Shown: one piece after another, positions 44,567-52,576 of the stretch | Layout: every line of letters begins with the position of its first letter | Numbering within the stretch: position 1 is the first letter of the stretch | Assembly: GCA_958295785.1 (NCBI GenBank) | Contig: OY282377.1 | Coordinates: 1,378,394-1,442,393, forward strand | DNA length: 64,000 bases | Direction of reading: 5' to 3' | DNA from: an uncultured Latescibacterota bacterium | GTDB lineage: Bacteria; Latescibacterota; UBA2968 | Program-made: the position numbers and the translations under genes | Notes under the pieces: model-generated | Told to the model about the DNA's origin: nothing | Seen by the model: the letters and a program-made list of their open reading frames with translations, nothing else | The model's database searches: none

Positions 44567-45677
44567 TTTGCGGTATTTTAAGTGCTTTGAATTGTTGCAT
44601 CTTCCCTTGCGTCCGCTGACGTTGTTATCCGGCCCTAATGCTTCGGGCAAATCCTCCGTGCTTCAGTCGCTGGCATTGTTGCATCAGACGATGCGCGGAG
44701 ACGAATGGTCAACGCGCCTTATGCTCAATGGGACGGCTGTTCGGCTCGGAACGGTGTTGGATATTGTGGATAAAGTGCATGGTCGGCATACCTGCGAGAT
44801 TGGGCTGATCGATGAGGAGACAGCGTATCGCTGGACATTCACGGGCGAGCGTTGGGAGATGTCCATGGCGGTTGAGCGCGTGGTTGCAGGCGATGAGGTT
44901 TTGAACAAGACCGGTCAACTTCGCTACTTGCTTCCGCCCGACACAACCCTCTCATTGGTCGAGCGCGTGCGGGATCTCACCTATCTCACGGCAGAGAGAA
45001 TAGGTCCCCGAGAGATTTACGACATTGAAGACCCACAGATTGCGCCGGTCGTGGGACCGGCTGGTGAACACGCGGTGAGCGTGTTGTATTCCAGACGCGA
45101 CGAATACGTCCGCGATGAACTCGTATTGCCCGATGTGCCTGCCACACGCCTGCGACAAGTGGAGGCGAGAATGCGTACCTTTTTCCCAGGCTGTGGTTTG
45201 ACAGTGCAGCAGGTGCCTCAGGCAAATGCCGTGACATTGGGATTTCGCACATCCGACGATGTGGACTTCCATCGTCCCATCCATGCGGGATTTGGAATCA
45301 CGCAGATTTTGCCCATTGTTATTGCATCGCTGTCGGCGCGTCGAGATGATCTTTTGCTGATCGAAAACCCCGAAGTTCACCTCCATCCGGCCGGGCAGGC
45401 ATTGATGGGACAATTTTTGGCGGAGGTCGCACGAGCAGGTGTTCAGGTCATTTTGGAAACGCACAGCGATCACGTTTTGAATGGCATTCGGCGTGCTGTC
45501 AAGGCGGAACAACTACCGGCAGAGCAAGTGTCGATCCACTTTTTTAAGCCGCGGTCAGTTGATGGCGCGCAGGTGGTAAGTCCCATTCTGGATAGTACGG
45601 GTAATATCGATGCGTGGCCGGACGGTTTCTTCGACCAGTTCGATAAAGACATGAACCATTTCGCGGGATGGGACTAA
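44550..45677 (+). CDS. AAA-type ATPase, DUF3696/OLD-like
   Basis: About 375 aa from GTG 44550 (AGGAGG six bases upstream, inside the DUF262 gene). Walker A reads LSGPNASGKSSVLQSL (about 27-42); FGITQILPIV (signature region, about 248-257) and LLIENPEVHLHPAGQ (Walker B and D-loop, about 268-282) follow, then VQVILETHSDHVLNGI. This is the SMC/OLD-like architecture of DUF3696 ATPases without a Toprim nuclease. It probably powers or senses for the DUF262 protein and the downstream unknown protein. Confidence 0.88.
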   Translation: MLTQIDLRYFKCFELLHLPLRPLTLLSGPNASGKSSVLQSLALLHQTMRGDEWSTRLMLNGTAVRLGTVLDIVDKVHGRHTCEIGLIDEETAYRWTFTGERWEMSMAVERVVAGDEVLNKTGQLRYLLPPDTTLSLVERVRDLTYLTAERIGPREIYDIEDPQIAPVVGPAGEHAVSVLYSRRDEYVRDELVLPDVPATRLRQVEARMRTFFPGCGLTVQQVPQANAVTLGFRTSDDVDFHRPIHAGFGITQILPIVIASLSARRDDLLLIENPEVHLHPAGQALMGQFLAEVARAGVQVILETHSDHVLNGIRRAVKAEQLPAEQVSIHFFKPRSVDGAQVVSPILDSTGNIDAWPDGFFDQFDKDMNHFAGWD

Positions 45678-46630
45678 CAGTGGAACTCCTTACAAACGAT
45701 CTTTCAATCCACGGGCAATTTCACAATCTGCACATGTTCCGAGACGCGCTTAGACGACTCATGGCGATCCGAAATGTCGCCAAGCAGTACGGGCGCGAAA
45801 TATACAGTCATAGAAACATGCGCGGGGCCGAGGTCATGCGCGGAGTATATATGAAGCAAGCGATCCAAAGGCTAGCCAGAAATGAGCGACTGGCCGTGCT
45901 GCAGTGGCTAATACAGCATGGGCCGTTTTGGGAGGATAAGCATAGCTCTGATGATTATCTCGAATGCAGTGGAGACATTGTTACGGATACTGCTGTCGGA
46001 GAAGCGGCATATCGCTGTTTGGGTGGGATTGAAACCCATCTCGTGAGCCTGATTCCATCGTCGTGGGATTTTTCTCCCGCTGTCGTGAAGTGGTTGAGAA
46101 ATGAGGTTGCGTTCAGGCAGATTGAAGTTGTCAATTACCGAGCGGCTGCTGAACTGGAAAACGCGCTCAAGGCTACTCCTGTCGAGATCGCATCGTGGAA
46201 AGCATTGGCAGACGAGGCGAGGGTTCGCTGCACGCACTTGACATTTTCCACAGACTGCTTTGACCCACTCAATGGACATCCTTTTGCTCTTACTGTTGCT
46301 CAAAATATACTCCGTCGTCTTGAGGTATTGGAGCGGTTAAAATGCTGCTTTGATGCAGAGGGAAAATGTACCCCTGATGGGCACGAACTCTTAGGGGATT
46401 ACTTCGCCGGAAAACGGGCGTGGTTTTCCGACTCGTCGCCCACAGAGAAGCGCGATTTCCGAAAAAAACTGACCTTTCCGCATCCAACTGGCGGTGGTAA
46501 GCCGTTGTTTTGTCCCTGGCACGGAAAGGTGAGTAATACTCCCCCCATCCGCATTCATTTTTCTTGGCCCGTAACATCAGATGATCCACTTTATGTCGTG
46601 TATGTGGGGCCGAAGATTACGCGGCGTTAG
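45668..46630 (+). CDS. Unknown protein, last gene of the QueF-DUF262-ATPase unit
   Basis: A 320-aa protein whose ATG overlaps the ATPase gene by ten bases. The N-terminal 90 residues are helical (FRDALRRLMAIRNVAKQYGR, MKQAIQRLARNERLAVLQWLIQHGPFWED); then come SGDIVTDTAVGEAAYRC and a Cys/His-containing end (KPLFCPWHGKVSN). I do not recognise a catalytic motif. By position it is the effector or accessory component of the system. Three-gene defence modules with DUF262 and DUF3696 proteins are known; I recall the name Menshen for one, without being able to verify the match. Confidence 0.75.
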   Translation: MGLTVELLTNDLSIHGQFHNLHMFRDALRRLMAIRNVAKQYGREIYSHRNMRGAEVMRGVYMKQAIQRLARNERLAVLQWLIQHGPFWEDKHSSDDYLECSGDIVTDTAVGEAAYRCLGGIETHLVSLIPSSWDFSPAVVKWLRNEVAFRQIEVVNYRAAAELENALKATPVEIASWKALADEARVRCTHLTFSTDCFDPLNGHPFALTVAQNILRRLEVLERLKCCFDAEGKCTPDGHELLGDYFAGKRAWFSDSSPTEKRDFRKKLTFPHPTGGGKPLFCPWHGKVSNTPPIRIHFSWPVTSDDPLYVVYVGPKITRR

Positions 46631-46797
46631 TAGCGCGTTTCAGAATACCCGACAAAAAGCGCGAATAGACGAATAGACGGATCCTGCCCTCCTCAACCAC
46701 TGCGTGCTTCAACAGTTGATGCAGTTGTACACCGTTCCGCAGATTATTCGCTTCGCTCATTGTAGGCTATGCCTGTGCGCGTTTTTGTCGTTCAAAT
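46631..46797. repeat. Repeat filler between the defence unit and the toxin-antitoxin pair
   Basis: TTCAGAATACCCGACAAAAA matches the 3' end of the gene at 38360 (one difference), and GCAGTTGTACACCG and TATGCCTGTGCGC match the text at 38346-38400 in inverse. No gene. Confidence 0.55.
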
Positions 46798-47889
46798 TTA
46801 GAATGCCATCTTTGTCCATTTCAAGCGGACTTTGAGTTCGTTCAGTTGACTCCAAGGGAGATGGCCTTCGTGTTGAAGCCTGCCGACGACAATACCCGGG
46901 GCAATGCCCTGAGCGGCAGCGAATGCACAAACCGCCTCCTTTTCGCACGGACCATTTGCAACAAATCGCGCCCATTCTCGCTTCGGCACCAACTTGTTTG
47001 CTGCCCATTCATCCGCTTCCGATTCGCGGTCTGTGATCTCGCCCTGCTTTGTGCCATCGATAAATACGTTTTTCTTACTGTGCAAAAGAATATGTGCGGC
47101 CTCGTGGAACAGGCTAAACCACAAATGGTCGTCTGTCTTGTAGCGTGCGCTCAACTGGATTATGGCCTTCCGGGGAGAAAGCCACCACGCCGCACCGCTA
47201 AGGGCTGTTTTCGGCAGCGGCTTGATCAGAGCCAAGGCAACGCCAGATCGATTGCAGAGTTGTCGGGCGTCAGGTAGCCCTTTCTCTACTTTTTCCCGCG
47301 TCAGTCCGCGAATTTCCTGCAATGCCTGCTTAAAGCGCGTCTCATTGTAGTCGGCGCAATCCCGCTGTTCACTGTCGAGTTCTCCGAGCCGAAGCCATGT
47401 TGCCAATGCAATGTTATCACTTTCAAAACTCGGCGAATGTCGATACGCCACATTCGCCAAGCGATACTTCATTTGCCAAGCCTTAAATGAACCGACGCCG
47501 AAAAATGAGAGCAATCCGCAGACGGTTTCCTCCTTTGACTTCGGCTTTTGAAGGATGCCCCGCTTCACGAGTTCCTCAACCGGAAATTTCTTTGACCACG
47601 CCGCGGATTTGGTTGCCTCCACGGCCTCGGCTTTCCGGGCGTGATGGAGCCGGTAGTCGGCCTCAATGCCGAGCCACAAACGCGCATCGACGTCCAGCAC
47701 CTTTTCGAACAGAAGTGCTGTCGCCGGCTCGAGGGAGGCTTTTCCCGAGATGATCTCGCTGATCAACTTCGGAGAGCGCCCGCACCGTCGAGCGAACTCG
47801 GCTTGGGAGATGCCTTGCGCGTCCAATCGTTCCTCCAAAACCCAACCCGGTGGAACCGCGTAGTCCGGCTGGTACTGATTGATCGCCAT
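46798..47889 (-). CDS. HigA-like antitoxin fused to ImmA/IrrE-type metallopeptidase
   Basis: About 363 aa. An XRE-type helix-turn-helix (ISQAEFARRCGRSPKLISEIISGKASL, about 22-48) is followed by a linker (about 80-250) and an ImmA/IrrE zinc-peptidase domain with LFHEAAHILLH (about 256-266) and ESEADEWAANKLVP. Such fusions act as antitoxins or as protease regulators which cleave a repressor. AAGGAG precedes the ATG at 47889; an earlier ATG at 47907 is less likely. It follows the HigB-like gene by 14 bases. Confidence 0.88.
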   Translation of the reverse strand: MAINQYQPDYAVPPGWVLEERLDAQGISQAEFARRCGRSPKLISEIISGKASLEPATALLFEKVLDVDARLWLGIEADYRLHHARKAEAVEATKSAAWSKKFPVEELVKRGILQKPKSKEETVCGLLSFFGVGSFKAWQMKYRLANVAYRHSPSFESDNIALATWLRLGELDSEQRDCADYNETRFKQALQEIRGLTREKVEKGLPDARQLCNRSGVALALIKPLPKTALSGAAWWLSPRKAIIQLSARYKTDDHLWFSLFHEAAHILLHSKKNVFIDGTKQGEITDRESEADEWAANKLVPKREWARFVANGPCEKEAVCAFAAAQGIAPGIVVGRLQHEGHLPWSQLNELKVRLKWTKMAF

Positions 47890-47903
47890 TTTTTTCTCCT
47901 TGT

Positions 47904-48239
47904 TCAATGGTAGTCGATCACTTCAACGATGGTGATTGCACTCACCTTTTTCGCGTCTATCCCTCCGTCGTCTTTGCGTGGAAGGAAATCGCGATTGGGC
48001 TTAAAAATCAGTCGATAGGGGTGGACGAGATCGACGGCATATTGCCCGTCGCGAGTTCCTTGAAGTTGATGCCTCCGATCGGGTGGCGTCGTGGGCACCT
48101 GCTCTAATGTTTTGGCGGCTTTTAGGGTGGCGAGGCGGATCATAATCGCCTTCGCCATGCGGGGACTATACGTCCTATGAAGTGCTTTGGACGAGTTGAA
48201 TATTCTTTTGATTTTCCGTGTCTGAAAGGCGATATCCAA
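47904..48239 (-). CDS. HigB-like toxin
   Basis: A 111-aa RelE/HigB-superfamily mRNA interferase. MDIAFQTRKIKRIFNSSKALHRTYSPRMAKAI is the usual opening, HQLQGTRDGQYAVDLVHPYRLIFKP (about 58-82) the core sheet, and VSAITIVEVIDYH the last strand. It precedes the antitoxin gene, the order found in higBA systems. 48240-48449 upstream contains an AT-rich TAATATATTATT tract that may hold its promoter, and a small hairpin at 48324-48344 (GACAGC/GCTGTC). Confidence 0.86.
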   Translation of the reverse strand: MDIAFQTRKIKRIFNSSKALHRTYSPRMAKAIMIRLATLKAAKTLEQVPTTPPDRRHQLQGTRDGQYAVDLVHPYRLIFKPNRDFLPRKDDGGIDAKKVSAITIVEVIDYH

Positions 48240-48449
48240 TGTCCTCTCTCCTTGTGATCACCTTTTTTCGTTACCTGATAGGTAATATATTATTTCATTT
48301 TATCAAAAATGCAAGGAGAATCTGACAGCAGGCGTGCCGCTGTCTTGCTGTCGGTGCAAAAAGTCTTTTGCCGGACGATAAAACCTGCTGTATTTTCGAT
48401 TGTAGTACTTGCCGTGACGCAATGATTTCAATTTTTTTGGAGGTTATCC

Positions 48450-49499
48450 ATGAAGTTGTTAAAGAAATTGTGCGAATGTTCGGGGGTGCCTGGGCGCGAG
48501 GGGCGGTTGCGCGAAATTGTGCGGCGGGAACTCGAGCCGATAACAGACGAATTGCGCGTGGATGGGATGGGCAATTTGATCGCGAAGAAGAAGGCGAGCG
48601 ATGGTGAGAATCCCAAAAAGCTGATGCTGGCCGCGCACATGGACGAGATCGGTTTTGTGGTGTCGCACATCGACAAGCGGGGGTTTTTGCGCTTGGTGCC
48701 TTTGGGCGGGCACGATCCGCGCAATATGGTGGCGCAGCGGGTGACGGTTGCCGGCGTTGAAAAGGATTACACGGGCCTGCTCTATCCCAGCGTGAAGCCC
48801 CCGCATATTCAGACGGATGCGGAACGCAATAAGAAGTTGAGCGTGGATGATTTTGTGGTGGATTTGTACATGCCGGGCGATGCGGTCAAAGAGGCGGTTG
48901 AACTCGGCGCGATGGTGACGTTGCAACGCGCATTTGCCGAGATCGGCGATGGCGTGAGTTGCAAGGCAATGGACAATCGCTTGGCGGTGTACGTGATGAT
49001 CGAGGCGATGAAGCGGGCAAAATCGTTTGCGTTTGAGACCTATCCCGTGGCCACGGTGCAGGAAGAGGTCGGCTTGCGCGGCGCGATGGCGAGCGCGTTT
49101 GGGGTGGATCCAGATGTGGGTGTGGCATTGGATATTACGCTGGCCGCCGATATGCCGGGCATACCCGCGCACGAACAGGTGACGCGCTTGGGAAAGGGGA
49201 CCGCGATCAAAATTCAGGATTCGAGTTCCATTTCACATCCGGGGTTGGTGTCGCACATGAAGGCCCTGGCAGAGGCGCGAAATATCGAATACCAGATGGA
49301 GATTTTGCCTCGAGGCGGCACAGATGCAGGGGGCATACAGCGCGTTCGGGCCGGGGTGCCCGTGATTACGCTGTCCATCCCCACGCGGTATGTGCATACC
49401 TCCATTGAATTGGCGGACAAGGGCGATATCGAGGCATCGATTCAACTGCTGACCGCTTTTATGGAAGAAGGGCACCGCGCCGATTTGGATTGGGTCTAA
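48450..49499 (+). CDS. M42-family aminopeptidase
   Basis: A 349-aa dinuclear zinc peptidase. Ligands and catalytic residues: LAAHMDEIGFVV (about 63-74), KAMDNRLAVYV (about 171-181), TVQEEVGLRGA (about 203-213) with the catalytic Glu pair, and TRYVHTSIELA (about 311-321). M42 enzymes form dodecamers and trim peptides in the cytoplasm. GGAGG precedes the ATG. It stands before the chorismate-lyase-like gene by 31 bases in the same direction and may share its transcript. Confidence 0.92.
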   Translation: MKLLKKLCECSGVPGREGRLREIVRRELEPITDELRVDGMGNLIAKKKASDGENPKKLMLAAHMDEIGFVVSHIDKRGFLRLVPLGGHDPRNMVAQRVTVAGVEKDYTGLLYPSVKPPHIQTDAERNKKLSVDDFVVDLYMPGDAVKEAVELGAMVTLQRAFAEIGDGVSCKAMDNRLAVYVMIEAMKRAKSFAFETYPVATVQEEVGLRGAMASAFGVDPDVGVALDITLAADMPGIPAHEQVTRLGKGTAIKIQDSSSISHPGLVSHMKALAEARNIEYQMEILPRGGTDAGGIQRVRAGVPVITLSIPTRYVHTSIELADKGDIEASIQLLTAFMEEGHRADLDWV

Positions 49500-49530
49500 A
49501 CTGAAGCCCGCACGCTGGAGAGATCGCGTT

Positions 49531-50142
49531 ATGGAAATCAATCGTCCCGGAGATACGACCAAATCCTTGGTCAGCCGCTTGTTCACGGCTCAGACCTCGA
49601 AACCGAAGAATCTGAAGCCCGTGCAAACAGGGACACTGAGTCCCTTTCAGCGGGTGTTGCTGGTTACAGATGGCACGGTGACGCAGGTGTTGGAGGCGTA
49701 TATGGGCGAGCGCGTGGATATTGTTCTCTTGGACCAATGGGATCGCCTGTTGCCCGCGGACCATCCATGGCTGGAAGCCGGTTCGGGCGAACCCGCGATT
49801 GACCGGCGGGTGCTGTTGAAGGGAAATGACACCGGCCAAATCTATGTCTATGCGGCCTCTACCCTCGTCCAGCAACGCCTGCCCGAAGATGTGCAGGTGG
49901 CCTTGGGCAAGCCTGGGGCGGGCCTGGGGCGCGTGTTGGCGCACAACCAGATGGAGACCTACCGAGATCGCCTCTGGTGCGGCATAGAGAGGGTCGACCA
50001 GAAGTCCGAGGCCGGTCGCTATTTGGCTGCCGAGTTTCTGTTGAGCCGGACCTACCGCATTTTCGCCCGGGGGCGACCGTTGATGCTGATCACCGAGAAA
50101 TTTCCCCTGCCTCCCATCTCTTCGCCTCGGGAACAGTTGTAA
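49531..50142 (+). CDS. Chorismate lyase-like protein (DUF98/UbiC fold)
   Basis: A 203-aa protein with the UbiC/UTRA-like fold of DUF98: LSPFQRVLLVTDGTVTQVLEAYMGERVDIV (about 36-65) with Arg, and IYVYAASTLV, then RYLAAEFLLSRTYRIFARGRPLMLITEKFP (about 163-192) with the Glu-Lys-Phe end. It may remove pyruvate from chorismate to give 4-hydroxybenzoate for quinone or pigment synthesis, but some family members have other ligands. No ubiquinone gene is adjacent. Confidence 0.8.
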   Translation: MEINRPGDTTKSLVSRLFTAQTSKPKNLKPVQTGTLSPFQRVLLVTDGTVTQVLEAYMGERVDIVLLDQWDRLLPADHPWLEAGSGEPAIDRRVLLKGNDTGQIYVYAASTLVQQRLPEDVQVALGKPGAGLGRVLAHNQMETYRDRLWCGIERVDQKSEAGRYLAAEFLLSRTYRIFARGRPLMLITEKFPLPPISSPREQL

Positions 50143-50282
50143 GCAAAACTTGGAGATTTCATCCCTATCTCTCATGCTCCAGCAATCATCCCGGCCTTAC
50201 AATAACGACTCACAAAACATCCCGTCACGCCAATAGCAGAATCGTCCCAATCCTTCTTGCGGTTTAACAAACAGGTGCAGAA

Positions 50283-50477
50283 ATGTTCAATTTTCGATCT
50301 GAATTTGAGAGGATTTTTAGCGCGCACAATATCACTTACGATGTCAAAGGAATTATAACGACGAATAGAAAAATTTACGCGCTCGGCACGGATTCCAAAG
50401 TTCTGAGCACTGTTTTAGGTGACATCACCAGTGCTTCTTCCATCGCGTTGCGGAGGGACTCTTTGGCGCCGACGTGA
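50283..50477 (+). pseudogene. Restriction endonuclease 5' fragment (TdeIII-like), truncated
   Basis: The frame starts FNFRSEFERIFSAHNITYD and continues VKGIITTNRKIYALGTDSKVLST, which resembles the N-terminus of TdeIII-type restriction endonucleases as I remember them. After about residue 43 the reading frame merely runs antisense through the 3' end of the methylase gene (50375 onward). So only about 130 bases of the nuclease remain. The gene and the methylase would have been a convergent R-M pair. The bases 50143-50282 hold nothing I recognise. Confidence 0.5.
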
Positions 50478-51259
50478 TAGAAATGCGCCTTTGTCGCCGT
50501 GGGATAGTCGGAGAAATGCGTTGTCAGGTGTTCATTGGTGCGGTATTTGTTTTGCTTCCAAGTCGAGTAAGCAAACCGCGCCTTTAATTTTTTGACTTCT
50601 CGCGCCAACCCGTCGGCATCTCTGTCGCCCCATCGATTGTAATAATCCGCATGTCTGTCATTGTACGGTGGGTCGAGATAGACGAAATCCGAATCTTCAA
50701 TTTGGCGGAGTGTATCGCGCCAATCCCGAACCGCGAAGTGCCAATCTTTCCCCTCGATCCGCTCGCCTGCCCAAGCGACTTGATTGCATATCTTGGTGAT
50801 ATAGGCTTGGGCAAATCTTTCGGGCTTCCTGCAAAAAGGGACGTTGAATTTGCCCTGTGCGTTGAATCGCATCATGCCGTTAAAACACGCCCTGTTCAAA
50901 AAGAGAAAGTCGAAGGGCGAATGATGGGCATTAAAACGCTCGCGCAGGTCATAGTAGTGCGCTTGACCTTTTTCTTTGAGCACTTGGCCTTCTCGCGCCA
51001 AAAAGCAACGCAGATCGTAGGGGTTCATCTCGCCCGTTTGTATTGCGCGATAAAAGTGGATGATGTGTTCATTCGCATCCGCGAGCAAGGCTCTCTCTGG
51101 GTTGACATTGAGAACCACAACGCCCGATCCCAAAAAGGGTTCAACCCATCGCCCGCGGCCATCCCATTTCACATGATTGAGAATAAATGACACCAGCTTT
51201 GTTTTGATGCCCTGAATTTTGAGGGGGGGTGCCTTTACACGGTTCGCGTGCTCATTCAT
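50375..51259 (-). CDS. Dam-type adenine DNA methyltransferase (D12 class)
   Basis: About 294 aa. Motif order of the alpha class: KLVSFILNHV and WVEPFLGSGVVVLN (AdoMet motif, about 38-51), NRACFNGMMRFN, and YLDPPYNDRHADYY (catalytic DPPY, about 195-208). It probably methylates adenine in the site once cut by the truncated nuclease next to it; with that gone it would be an orphan methylase. ATG 51259 follows GAGGAGAG; the frame opens at 51289. Its last codons (PKTVLRTLESVPSA) overlap the point where the nuclease fragment ends, so the C-terminus may also have been altered by the deletion. Confidence 0.88.
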   Translation of the reverse strand: MNEHANRVKAPPLKIQGIKTKLVSFILNHVKWDGRGRWVEPFLGSGVVVLNVNPERALLADANEHIIHFYRAIQTGEMNPYDLRCFLAREGQVLKEKGQAHYYDLRERFNAHHSPFDFLFLNRACFNGMMRFNAQGKFNVPFCRKPERFAQAYITKICNQVAWAGERIEGKDWHFAVRDWRDTLRQIEDSDFVYLDPPYNDRHADYYNRWGDRDADGLAREVKKLKARFAYSTWKQNKYRTNEHLTTHFSDYPTATKAHFYHVGAKESLRNAMEEALVMSPKTVLRTLESVPSA

Positions 51260-51269
51260 TTTTCTCTCC

Positions 51270-51324
51270 TCGTGTCTTTGGGCGAGCACGGGGGCATCGC
51301 CCCTGCGTTTCTATCCTCGCATCT
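51270..51324 (+). repeat. Dispersed hairpin repeat, copy R4
   Basis: TCGTGTCTTTGGGCGAGCAC, then GGGGGCATCGCCCCTGCGTT. It is between the methylase and the Xis-like remnant. Confidence 0.88.
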
Positions 51325-51463
51325 CGGCTGTCCTGCCTCGCCTTGTATTCGACAACAACTTCCCGCACAACCAGCCAATCTCTGCCAAATTTCGCTGCCT
51401 CAATTTTTCCCTGACGTATCGACAGGCGCGTGTGCTGGATTCTGTAGCCTCTCGAGTGGTCAT
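51325..51463 (-). pseudogene. Excisionase-like DNA-binding protein remnant
   Basis: On the minus strand ATG 51463 starts MTTREATESST in one frame; in the neighbouring frame RLSIRQGKIEAAKFGRDWLV follows, which has the form of the wing of excisionase/MerR-type domains (GKIEAxKxGRDWL). A frameshift near 51430 and replacement of the C-terminus by repeat R4 would explain the pieces. The product would have been about 50-60 aa. 51464-51619 shows nothing else. Confidence 0.4.
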
Positions 51464-51619
51464 AAGTTCTTGCGAAGGCCCTGTCTTGTCTATAAAAAAT
51501 TGACAAAGATCGGCGTTTATATCTGTTTATATTCCCCAAAGAATACAGTCAATCATTTGATGATGTCAAGGATCGTTTCCACCGCTTGCTTCCTACTCGT
51601 TTGCGCTCAATTCGCATTA

Positions 51620-52576
51620 TTAGCGCGTGGGTTTGTCGTGAAAAAGGAATGAGAGCAGGGTGAAGCGGCGTCCCTGGGTGACGGGCTGGACTTCGTGGAG
51701 GAAGGAACTGGAAAACGCGATGGCATCGCCTGCGCGGGGGCGATAGCGATGGGGGCCAAATTCGGGAAAGACGAGGTGCCCGCCTTCGTAATCGTCGTTG
51801 AGGTTGAGCGTGAGGGCAAAGCGGCGGTGGGCGGTTGCGGGGCTGAGGTTGTCGCGGTGGGCGCGAAAGAAGCCGCCGCTGGACGAGTCGTAACAGGCGA
51901 TTTTGAAACCCTCGAATCTCGTGGCTTTATAGTGGAAGGCGCGTTGGATTTCGGGCATGATGCGGCGGCCCACCGTGGTGGTCAGCAATCTCAAGAGTTT
52001 GGCGTCGGCGACCTGATGGTCTCGGCGCTTTTTGTTTTGGGGGTCAATGATGTCGCGCCGCGCACCGGCACGGGAGCGTTCAACGCCGGTTTCTCGATGG
52101 CCTTTTGCAGCCCAAATATTGATGAGAGCATGGCAGATATCGCGCGTGAGAACATTGGGAATGAGGAGCACGGGCGCGTGGATGCCGATGTCTATGGCCC
52201 GATGAGCAGGCAGGCTTTTGAACGCCTTGTAAAGCTGATCGATGGCGTCTATATGCTGGATCGCAGCCAGGACACGCAGGTTGGCGTCGAGTGCATAAGC
52301 GGCGAAGTCTCCGCTGAGGCGATAGGCTTTGCCCACGGCATTGTCTTTGTCAATGAAGACGGGGGCGTTGGCGTTTTCGATAGCGGATGGGCTGATGAGG
52401 AAGATGTCGATCTCGGCAGGGGGATACAAATTTTCCAAAAACCGTGTTGTTTTGGCGAAAATCAAAAGGGTTGGGCGGCCCCCTGCGCGGGCGTAAAAGC
52501 GCGTTTGCGGGCCGTCTGCTGCGGGCAGGACAAAGTCGGGGGCGCGTTCACCCCGGGCGAGCAGGTTCATGGTCAT
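51620..52576 (-). CDS. Redoxin-like domain fused to a prolyl 4-hydroxylase-type oxygenase
   Basis: About 318 aa. The first 135 residues resemble a peroxiredoxin/AhpC fold (GERAPDFVLPAADG) without the usual catalytic Cys. The C-terminal 190 residues are a 2-oxoglutarate/Fe(II) dioxygenase: FFRAHRDN supplies the HxD pair, FLHEVQPV the distal His, GRRFTLLSF the Arg for 2-oxoglutarate. Its substrate may be a protein or amino acid. ATG 52576 overlaps the EamA stop (ATGA), so the two genes are coupled; ATG 52570 is also possible. Confidence 0.86.
   Translation of the reverse strand: MTMNLLARGERAPDFVLPAADGPQTRFYARAGGRPTLLIFAKTTRFLENLYPPAEIDIFLISPSAIENANAPVFIDKDNAVGKAYRLSGDFAAYALDANLRVLAAIQHIDAIDQLYKAFKSLPAHRAIDIGIHAPVLLIPNVLTRDICHALINIWAAKGHRETGVERSRAGARRDIIDPQNKKRRDHQVADAKLLRLLTTTVGRRIMPEIQRAFHYKATRFEGFKIACYDSSSGGFFRAHRDNLSPATAHRRFALTLNLNDDYEGGHLVFPEFGPHRYRPRAGDAIAFSSSFLHEVQPVTQGRRFTLLSFLFHDKPTR

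Noticed and set aside
48368-48607. 79-codon frame overlapping the M42 peptidase start
   Set aside because: It is out of frame with the peptidase and has no ribosome site.
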